NCBI RefSeq assembly: GCF_038051995.1
Contig: NZ_CP150290.1
Coordinates: forward strand, 6,486,501-6,550,500
Direction: 5' to 3'
DNA length: 64,000 nucleotides
Source: Paenibacillus sp. FSL H8-0537
GTDB taxonomy: Bacteria > Bacillota > Bacilli > Paenibacillales > Paenibacillaceae
Below are positions 58,009-64,000 of this stretch, one piece after another. Under the pieces are notes generated by a model that worked only from the letters and a program-made list of their open reading frames with translations, was not told the origin of the DNA and ran no database searches. Positions within the stretch are counted from its first letter, which is position 1, and each line of letters opens with the position of its first letter. The position numbers and the translations under genes were made by a program.

Positions 58009-60369
58009 TTATTTCTTGCGGCACACGGCCACGACGTACATCGGCTCGCAGCTTTTGAAGCGGCTGAGCGGAATCAGCTCATGTCCTTCCGACTGCAGCA
58101 CCCGCTCCGGCTTCCGCCCCTGCTCCAGCTGGAACATTCGCCGCAGCCCATTCATCGCTGCCATACGGGAATCGTCGATGGGATTTTGTCCATACAGCTC
58201 CACAATATCGTAATGAAGCAGCAGCTCGCCTGCCAGCTCTGCTGTCCTATACTCAAATTGATGATAGGGATTGAATGGCCGCTCCTCAAAATAAAGCGCC
58301 GGATTCGTCACCGCCCGATTCGGTGTAGACACGATGAATAATCCCCCAGCCTTTAATACGCGCGCTGATTCCTTGATCCAAGCCGCCCCATCTGCAACAT
58401 GCTCTATCGTTTCGAAAGACACCACTGCATCAAATACCTGCCCGTCAAATGGCAATTGCAGTACATCGCCTACCGCAAAAGATACATCTTCTCCGCCATA
58501 ATCCCGCTTCGCCAGCTTCACCGACTGTTCGTCGATGTCGATGCCAACAACCTCGCTCGCCCCTGAACGTTTAAGCAGTGCAGCTCCATAGCCTGCCCCG
58601 CAAGCGGCATCCAGCACCCGCAGTCCGTCTACAAAATGTGATGCCAAGTTATAACGGGCAAGATGCTCCTCGTATACATCCTGATATTGCTGTTTAACCT
58701 CTCGATTTATTACAAGCCTTTCCCCACTGAAAACAACATCATTTTGCTCACGAATGCCCTGTTCATTTAGTTGATCATTCCCTGCGCCAGCTCCACCTAT
58801 CTCTTCAGCTCCCTCTGCCAACCGCGCTTCGTCCTCTTGCGCCGCTTCCGAAACTGTACTCACCGTTGATAGCTCCTCTAGTTCCTCTATCGCAGCTTCA
58901 TCGCTTACATAACTCGCAGTCGGCTCAATCGACGGCCTATCCTGCACAGCCCAGCCGTTTGGCGCTGTAATTGGCTTGGCGCGGCGGCCGAAAGCAAGCA
59001 GCTCGCTCGCTGTCAGCCTGCCTTTCAACTCCTCATTAGTCAGCGCAATTACCTGCTCCAGCCCCTCCACCACACGACGCTCCTGCTCAGCCAGCTCTTG
59101 ACCGTCCTGCACAAGCGCAATCGCTGTCCGAACTAATCCAGCCTGCCCATACAATTCCCCCAGCTGCTCTGCGCCATATAGGCAGGCTGCCTGCTGCTGC
59201 GCACCGTGATTGCTTGGTGACAAATAATGACGTATATAGCGGTAATAGTGGCGATTAGCAAACGATCCGATCAGCCAACCTCCCGGCTTTAGAAGAGCCG
59301 CGAGCTGCTTCAACTGCTCCAAATTTCCATATTGATGGGCATCGCCAACAATAATGCCATCCATACTGTCTGCCTCGAGGCCCCAATCCTCCGACCGCTC
59401 CGTATCATACACTTTCACTCCGATGGCGGCAGCAACCTTCGCGGCACCAGGGTTTTTCTCCACCCCGAGCAGCTCTGCCCGCGGCAGCCGTTTCTTCAAG
59501 CGCAGCAGGGTTGCCCCGCAGCCACAGCCAATTTCCAGCAGCCTCGCGGGCGCCGCCCCTTCATAAGGCTCGAGCTGGGGCTCAATCAGCGACACCATAT
59601 CCGAGCGAATGACGAGTGCCTCCGTCGGCTGAAAGCCCCATTTTTCCACAAAACGTCTGCGGTTGCTTTCATAGGCCGCTTGATACAAGGCAGGCTCCGC
59701 CTTGAAGCTCGCTCCTCCCCGATGATGGATGAACGTATCGTCGCAGAGCAGGAGCTTATAGCCAGCGAGCCGCAGCCGCAGCGAATAATCGTCATCCTCA
59801 AAATTTCCGATACCAAAGCTTTCATCCAGCCTACCAGCTGCCTCATACGCCGAGCGACGCAATAACAGGCAGAAGCCTACCAGCTTGGCACGCTCCTCCC
59901 ATCTATGTGGTCCGTGATCGTTCCGCCTCAATTGGGCGAAAGCATCCAGCTCCTCCAAGGACGCATACTCCGCCGAAACCTCGCTCCAATAGGAGGCCGA
60001 ATTCGTAACTGGACCTACTGCACCGACTTTGCTATCGCTAAGCAGCGCCTGCCTCAACCCTTCGAGCCAGCCGGGCGTCACAACGGTGTCGTTGTTAAGC
60101 AGCAGCAGATGGCTCCCTATCGCTTGCTCTAGCCCCTGATTGCAGCCCCTTGGAAAGCCTTCATTTTCCGCATTGGTGGTCACTCGCATATCAGGCTGAT
60201 CCAACGCCCATTGAACCGTTCCATCGTCGGAGCCATTATCGATTAACAGTATTTCATAGCTTCCTGCTTCCGTATGCTTGCGTATGCTGTCCACACATTG
60301 TTTTGTATAATCCAACTGGTTGCGGGTAACCAAAATAATGCTCGTTATTTCCTTCGTCTGCCCCTCCAC
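58009..60369 (-). CDS. Glycosyltransferase family 2 fused to two class I methyltransferases
   Basis: 786 residues. Residues 8-245: GT2 domain (SIILVTRNQLDYTKQCVDSI, LLLLNNDTVVTPGWL with the DxD-like NND, NFEDDDYSLRLRLAGYKLLL). Residues 270-430: first SAM methyltransferase (LLEIGCGCGATLLRLKKRLP). Residues 480-550: acidic, disordered-looking linker. Residues 560-770: second methyltransferase (VLDAACGAGYGAALLKRSG, VVGIDID, SFETIEHVADG). Start GTG with AAGGAGAGGG. No membrane segment, so cytoplasmic. Probably adds and methylates sugars on a surface glycan or glycoprotein; substrate unknown. Confidence 0.88.
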   Translation of the reverse strand: MEGQTKEITSIILVTRNQLDYTKQCVDSIRKHTEAGSYEILLIDNGSDDGTVQWALDQPDMRVTTNAENEGFPRGCNQGLEQAIGSHLLLLNNDTVVTPGWLEGLRQALLSDSKVGAVGPVTNSASYWSEVSAEYASLEELDAFAQLRRNDHGPHRWEERAKLVGFCLLLRRSAYEAAGRLDESFGIGNFEDDDYSLRLRLAGYKLLLCDDTFIHHRGGASFKAEPALYQAAYESNRRRFVEKWGFQPTEALVIRSDMVSLIEPQLEPYEGAAPARLLEIGCGCGATLLRLKKRLPRAELLGVEKNPGAAKVAAAIGVKVYDTERSEDWGLEADSMDGIIVGDAHQYGNLEQLKQLAALLKPGGWLIGSFANRHYYRYIRHYLSPSNHGAQQQAACLYGAEQLGELYGQAGLVRTAIALVQDGQELAEQERRVVEGLEQVIALTNEELKGRLTASELLAFGRRAKPITAPNGWAVQDRPSIEPTASYVSDEAAIEELEELSTVSTVSEAAQEDEARLAEGAEEIGGAGAGNDQLNEQGIREQNDVVFSGERLVINREVKQQYQDVYEEHLARYNLASHFVDGLRVLDAACGAGYGAALLKRSGASEVVGIDIDEQSVKLAKRDYGGEDVSFAVGDVLQLPFDGQVFDAVVSFETIEHVADGAAWIKESARVLKAGGLFIVSTPNRAVTNPALYFEERPFNPYHQFEYRTAELAGELLLHYDIVELYGQNPIDDSRMAAMNGLRRMFQLEQGRKPERVLQSEGHELIPLSRFKSCEPMYVVAVCRKK

Positions 60370-60536
60370 TGATCCCTCTCCTTCATATACTCAATAGCCT
60401 TTTGCTCATTCCTTCAGCATATGTGCGCAGCAGGCGATCAGTATAGGCGGAAGGCGCTCTGCCGATTTCAGCGCATGCTTCCAGACGCATCGGTCATACT
60501 AATGCAGGGATAGACCCACAAAGGAGGTGCGGCACA

Positions 60537-60680
60537 ATGGAAAACAACACCCATAAAGGCAACTACAAAGGCACGACCAAAACACACGCAAAAAATCAGG
60601 ATATGGCCTTCGTAAACGACAATATCAAAGACACGAAATCCGTCTCCAACTTCTCCGACAAAAAGCAAAAAACGGATTAA
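60537..60680 (+). CDS. Small hydrophilic protein, 47 residues
   Basis: Begins MENNTHKGNYKGTTKTHAKN and ends NFSDKKQKTD; rich in Lys, Asn, Asp and Thr, no hydrophobic segment. AAAGGAGGTG lies 7 bases before the ATG, among the best ribosome sites in the window, and a strong terminator follows, so it is a complete one-gene unit. Small basic proteins of this kind are common in spore formers, but I do not recognise the family. Confidence 0.7.
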   Translation: MENNTHKGNYKGTTKTHAKNQDMAFVNDNIKDTKSVSNFSDKKQKTD

Positions 60681-60705
60681 CGTTCCACGCATCCGGTAAA
60701 AAAAG

Positions 60706-60760
60706 AAAACGGAAGAGCGGTCAGACACTTCCTCGTCTGCCCCTAAGCTCTTCCGTTTTT
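60706..60760. terminator. Bidirectional terminator
   Basis: AAAACGGAAGAG and CTCTTCCGTTTT form a perfect 12-bp stem with A and T runs outside. It ends the small plus-strand gene and can also stop transcription of the SLH gene from the right. Confidence 0.92.
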
Positions 60761-60808
60761 AAGACCGTTTCTAATAAATGCTGCGCCTTTGTGCAGCTTA
60801 GCTGCAGG

Positions 60809-63157
60809 TTAATTCCGAATCGGCGCTTCCTTCAAATCCGCTCGCGTTTGCAGGTAACGGAAAAATGCCGTTGCTGCCTCTGCTCGCGTCACTTTACGCT
60901 CCGGAAGGAAGCTCCCGTCCGACAGCGACATAATATTCAGGCCGACCACGATTGCCGCCTGGCCTTTTTTCTCTGTTTTGTCCGCATCCTTAAAATTAAT
61001 ATTAAACAGCTGGTCATAATTCGCCAGCGTATTGTAGCCCAATGCCCGCACGATCAGCTCGGCCATTTCCTCACGGTCTACCTCACCCGCCGGATTAAAG
61101 GTGCCATCGCCAATATCAATCAGGTTTTGCTCAAGAGCGCTTTGAACATACACATAATAGCCTGATCCTTTCGCCACATCGTTAAATGCCACACTGCCCG
61201 CCTCCGCGTTCGCCATTACAATCGGGCCGCGGCCGCTGTTCATGGCAAGCACGAGCATTTTAATCAATTCGCCGCGTGTCACAATTGCATTTGGACGGAC
61301 CTTGCCATCCTTCACATCCAGCGCCTTGTAAGCAACCATCAGCTCCAGCTGGCGCTGCGCCCAGTGGCCCTCCACATCAAGCGCCTTAGGCTTCTCGAGC
61401 GCCGTAACCTCTCCACTTTCGCGATTCCGCCATTGCCCGCTTTGGGCATCCAAAAATACGGATTCATCAATGGCAGCGGGCACAAGGCGGTAAACAAGCT
61501 TTACATCTGTCTTGCTTTCCACCTGTTCGGAATCTAGTTCACCGGCAGCCAGCATCAGGTTGTATTTTTCGATAGGGATCGGCTGGCCTTGCAGGGAATA
61601 TTCCCGCTCTACATAATACGTCAGTTCTGTGCGATAGTAGGTGAGCCACTTTTCAATCGCTTCCGTTTTCTCGATGACCTTTGGGGCTTGCGCCGGGTAG
61701 TCGAAGGAAGCGAACTGGGCATCATACATCGTCACTTCGTTCGTCCGGGCATCCACATTAACATTGACCCGATCATAGGACACCGTCGCTCCCTGAATTT
61801 TACGAACAAAAGAAATGTAGTAGGAAGTAATCGTTCCGGCAGGCGCCTCGCTGTACTTCGCCCGATCAGGCTTTACAACGTACAGCTGGGCTGCCGCCCA
61901 TGGAAGCTGCTTTTTAACCGTATCTATTGCGATTTTCTCCGCCTGCTCGTAGGACAGGGAAGGCTTCACCGACGTATCCCCGCCATCGTAGGCATAGGCG
62001 TAATAGCTGCGAATAATCCCCGTCTTGCTATCTACGGTTGCCGATACAGAGCCCGTCTCTCTGGCTCCGCTTTTCGTCGTCCAATTGAGGTTCCAATACG
62101 ATTCGTTATGGCCTGTTGTATCGTCGCTGTACTCATTGTAGCTCGTATTTGACAGCACAGCGCCTGTTGGCAGCTTGAAAGTCGACTCTACGAGTGCAAC
62201 CGCCTGTTTATCGGTCAAATTGCCCGCTTTTGGCGCTTCGCCGAGTGCTGCTGGGGCAATTGGCGTTGCAGATACGCTGCTTGTCTGATCATATAGCTTC
62301 TTAATAAGCGAGCCGTCTAGTGCATTTACCGCCAAGCCGCCCATCTCGTAGCTAAGCAGAGGGGTGTGCTGGCCTTCTGGACTATAAGGCACAATATATT
62401 GCAGCTCTGGCTGGGCAAGCTCGCGAAGCTTCGCATTTGCCTGCGCTAGCGTAATGCGCGAGTCTGCTTTTGGGAACTGCAGCGTATCGTCCCATTGCAA
62501 TTTATAATTGGTAATATGGCCTTCACTGTCCACATCGAGTTCAATATAGTTGTCTACATAAGGAATGTCGTTAACCATTCGGTCATAACGAATATTATGA
62601 ACAACCTCGCCTGTCAGCGGGGGAAGCACCTGCGCCCCGTATTCGGGATTGTAGCGCACCTGTCCTACGTAATCTGCTGCAATTTGCTTCATGAAGGAAG
62701 CAGCAATATCCTGGGCAGCCGCACGCTCTACCTTGAGCGGATACGTCGGCTTGGAGCTAGGATTGTCTATATAGGAATTAAAGGACAGCAACTGGCCGCC
62801 GTCAGCATCAATTTGAACATAAATGCTGCCCTTATGCTTGCCGTTTACTTTCTTGACGAAATCAAGACCCCAAACATTACGTTTGCCCTGTGCCAGCACG
62901 CTGACCGCCAAAGAAGCGCCCTGCAGCGTGTATTCCTTCGGGATGCTCACAAGCTCGCGCGCCAGCTTCTCTGCCTTATCCTTCGAAACCGATACATTCG
63001 CCGCAGAATCCATCGAACCCTCCCCGGAAATATTGTCTGCCAGAGTAGTCTGGCGATCAATCGTCACCTTCGCTCCATTTGCAAAAGCGGCGGTAGGTAC
63101 ACTGCTTGTTATCGCAACTAGCGCAACAAATGCAATCAACCGTTGTTTGCTTCCCAT
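60809..63157 (-). CDS. Surface protein with YcdB/YcdC-type domains and three SLH domains
   Basis: 782 residues. Signal peptide at 1-25 (LIAFVALVAITSSVPTAAFA). Residues 30-590: repeated PepSY-like units of the YcdB/YcdC family (KAEKLARELVSIPKEY, AQANAKLRELAQPELQY, YEQAEKIAIDTVKKQLPWAA). Residues 593-775: three S-layer homology domains (GHWAQRQLELMVAYKAL, NDVAKGSGYYVYVQSALEQN, FKDADKTEKKGQAAIVVGL), which bind pyruvylated secondary wall polymer. GGAGGGGG before ATG 63157; the earlier in-frame ATG adds 37 residues without a signal. Likely an S-layer-associated protease inhibitor or sensor (inference). Confidence 0.9.
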   Translation of the reverse strand: MGSKQRLIAFVALVAITSSVPTAAFANGAKVTIDRQTTLADNISGEGSMDSAANVSVSKDKAEKLARELVSIPKEYTLQGASLAVSVLAQGKRNVWGLDFVKKVNGKHKGSIYVQIDADGGQLLSFNSYIDNPSSKPTYPLKVERAAAQDIAASFMKQIAADYVGQVRYNPEYGAQVLPPLTGEVVHNIRYDRMVNDIPYVDNYIELDVDSEGHITNYKLQWDDTLQFPKADSRITLAQANAKLRELAQPELQYIVPYSPEGQHTPLLSYEMGGLAVNALDGSLIKKLYDQTSSVSATPIAPAALGEAPKAGNLTDKQAVALVESTFKLPTGAVLSNTSYNEYSDDTTGHNESYWNLNWTTKSGARETGSVSATVDSKTGIIRSYYAYAYDGGDTSVKPSLSYEQAEKIAIDTVKKQLPWAAAQLYVVKPDRAKYSEAPAGTITSYYISFVRKIQGATVSYDRVNVNVDARTNEVTMYDAQFASFDYPAQAPKVIEKTEAIEKWLTYYRTELTYYVEREYSLQGQPIPIEKYNLMLAAGELDSEQVESKTDVKLVYRLVPAAIDESVFLDAQSGQWRNRESGEVTALEKPKALDVEGHWAQRQLELMVAYKALDVKDGKVRPNAIVTRGELIKMLVLAMNSGRGPIVMANAEAGSVAFNDVAKGSGYYVYVQSALEQNLIDIGDGTFNPAGEVDREEMAELIVRALGYNTLANYDQLFNINFKDADKTEKKGQAAIVVGLNIMSLSDGSFLPERKVTRAEAATAFFRYLQTRADLKEAPIRN

Positions 63158-63247
63158 CTCCTGCTTCCCCCTCCAATACATTCCTGAATATCCTATAGAC
63201 GCCCGAGCTTTGTGGGAAGTTGCGTCTTTTTGAAGAATAATTTGCCC

Positions 63248-63280
63248 AAGCGTAAACGGAGTTGTCATCCTTTAGTTTCC
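63248..63280 (+). repeat. Remnant of the dispersed repeat, copy F
   Basis: AAGCGTAAACGGAGTTGTCA followed by TCCTTTAG resembles the first 30 bases of the family; the rest is missing. Lies between the SLH gene and trxA. Confidence 0.4.
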
Positions 63281-63284
63281 TTAT

Positions 63285-63334
63285 ACAAAAAAAGAAGCCG
63301 CACACCGATGAATCACCGGCAATGCAGCTTCCCT
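63285..63334 (-). terminator. Terminator of trxA
   Basis: On the minus strand GAAGC-GCA...CCG pairs with CGG...TGC-GCTTC with small bulges, followed by TTTTTTTG. 30 bases after the trxA stop. Confidence 0.82.
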
Positions 63335-63362
63335 TCATTTAATCCATGTCCGACCAAAGGTC

Positions 63363-63674
63363 TTACAGTTGATTGTTGATTTTTGTTTTCAACGCATCTT
63401 TGCTTTGCAGACCTACCATTTTGTCAACGGGCTGTCCGTCTTTGAACAAAATAAGCGTTGGAATGCTCATTACGCCGAATTGCGAAGCCAGTTCAGGCTC
63501 TTCATCGACATTGATTTTTGCAATTGTAGCTTGGCCTGCAAGCTCAGTTGCCAATTCTTCAACGATTGGAAGCTGCATTTTGCAAGGTCCGCACCAAGGT
63601 GCCCAGAAATCTACTAGAGATACGCCGCTCTCTACGTTAGATGAAAAGTTGTCTTTCGTTAATGCTACTGCCAT
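63363..63674 (-). CDS. trxA: Thioredoxin
   Basis: 103 residues, cytoplasmic disulphide reductase. Active site DFWAPWCGPCKM, cis-Pro in MSIPTLILF, buried Asp in the N-terminal half. GAGAGG is spaced for ATG 63674; the ATG three codons earlier is too close to it. Confidence 0.97.
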   Translation of the reverse strand: MAVALTKDNFSSNVESGVSLVDFWAPWCGPCKMQLPIVEELATELAGQATIAKINVDEEPELASQFGVMSIPTLILFKDGQPVDKMVGLQSKDALKTKINNQL

Positions 63675-63744
63675 TTCAATCATCCTCTCCAGCTGTGTTG
63701 TATGATAAGGGAATACCCCTCACACCGTCTTTATAATCAGTTGC

Positions 63745-64000
63745 CTATTCACATGCATGAATCTGGCCTAGCACATCCTGAATGGTCGTGTGACTGAAAT
63801 GCGCTTCAAGCTGCTTCTCCGCCTCACAAAAAATCCGGAACATCACTTGGTTCATATTGGAGCCAACGACGCACTCCATGCCCGGATCGCCCGAGCACCA
63901 GCTTGGAATAAGCGAACCTTGCGCCATCACTCGGTAAACATCGGCAAGCGTTACTACACTCGGATCAATCGTCAGCCGATAGCCGCCGCCCGATCCTTCG
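63745..64000 (-). CDS. Rrf2-family transcriptional regulator (5' end outside window)
   Basis: The C-terminal 84 residues are visible: wing EGSGGGYRLTIDPSVVTLAD, then VYRVMAQG, the usual Rrf2 blocks, and a Cys-containing region (SWCSGDPGMEC, later IFCEAEKQLE). Rrf2 proteins sense Fe-S clusters, NO or cysteine metabolism; the three Cys (CX7C, then 16 residues to the third) could hold a cluster, but the spacing differs from IscR and NsrR. The N-terminal HTH is right of the window. Confidence 0.85.
   Translation of the reverse strand, partial: EGSGGGYRLTIDPSVVTLADVYRVMAQGSLIPSWCSGDPGMECVVGSNMNQVMFRIFCEAEKQLEAHFSHTTIQDVLGQIHACE

Noticed and set aside
60468..60728. Minus-strand 86-residue frame opposite the small gene
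   Set aside because: It runs through a strong terminator and lacks a ribosome site; the plus-strand 47-residue frame has both.

Overview
The window looks like a chromosomal segment of a spore-forming, flagellated Gram-positive of the Paenibacillus type. The evidence is the conserved Bacillales block murA-spoIID-spoIIQ-spoIIID-mbl-flhO-flhP-fabZ, the block prfA-prmC-spoIIR-ywlC-mntP-ywlE-rpiB-ywlG-glyA-upp-atp, S-layer-homology surface proteins, good AAGGAGG-type ribosome binding sites, and frequent GTG and TTG starts. Almost every gene is on the minus strand. I saw no phage, insertion sequence, tRNA, rRNA or CRISPR array.

Layout, left to right. 1-4673: end of a phosphoglucomutase gene, fabZ, and a divergent gene for a large secreted protein of Ig-like (BIG2) repeats. 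4951-10861: an EpuA-type membrane protein, flagellar rod/hook proteins FlhP and FlhO, the cell-shape actin Mbl, and sporulation genes spoIIID, spoIIQ and spoIID. 10960-14244: a MacAB-like three-gene export system. 14443-20263: a sucrose-type operon (GH32 hydrolase, two permeases, binding lipoprotein) under a LacI-type repressor, with a consensus sigma-A promoter whose -35 box lies in a double operator. 20443-25068: murA, the DUF1146 protein YwzB and a secreted subtilisin-like protease. 25495-31365: four membrane subunits of complex I only, as a NuoJ-NuoK fusion plus NuoL, NuoM and NuoN. 31701-34952: a chemoreceptor and a PHP-type tyrosine phosphatase. 35041-42292: the complete ATP synthase operon atpZ-I-B-E-F-H-A-G-D-C. 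42482-49938: mnaA, upp, a glycine-rich-domain protein, glyA, ywlG, rpiB, ywlE and mntP. 50162-56575: ywlC, spoIIR, prmC, prfA and ychF. 56735-64000: a hypothetical protein, a macro-domain gene broken by a stop codon, a glycosyltransferase-dimethyltransferase fusion, a 47-residue gene, a YcdB/SLH surface protein, trxA and a partial Rrf2 regulator.

The most unusual feature is the reduced complex I module. NuoA-D, H and I are absent here, NuoJ and NuoK are fused, and by-eye alignment shows that most of the charged residues forming the proton paths in NuoK, NuoL and NuoM (and one in NuoN) are replaced by neutral ones, although all four frames are open. A second is a family of roughly 100-bp two-hairpin intergenic repeats, with six copies or fragments plus one remnant, all in the same orientation, one of which supplies the mntP stop codon.

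Sporulation control is readable from the DNA: a good sigma-F promoter before spoIIR, a good sigma-E promoter before spoIIID, and a weaker sigma-F candidate before spoIIQ. All alignments and family calls were made by eye and from memory, with no database search.
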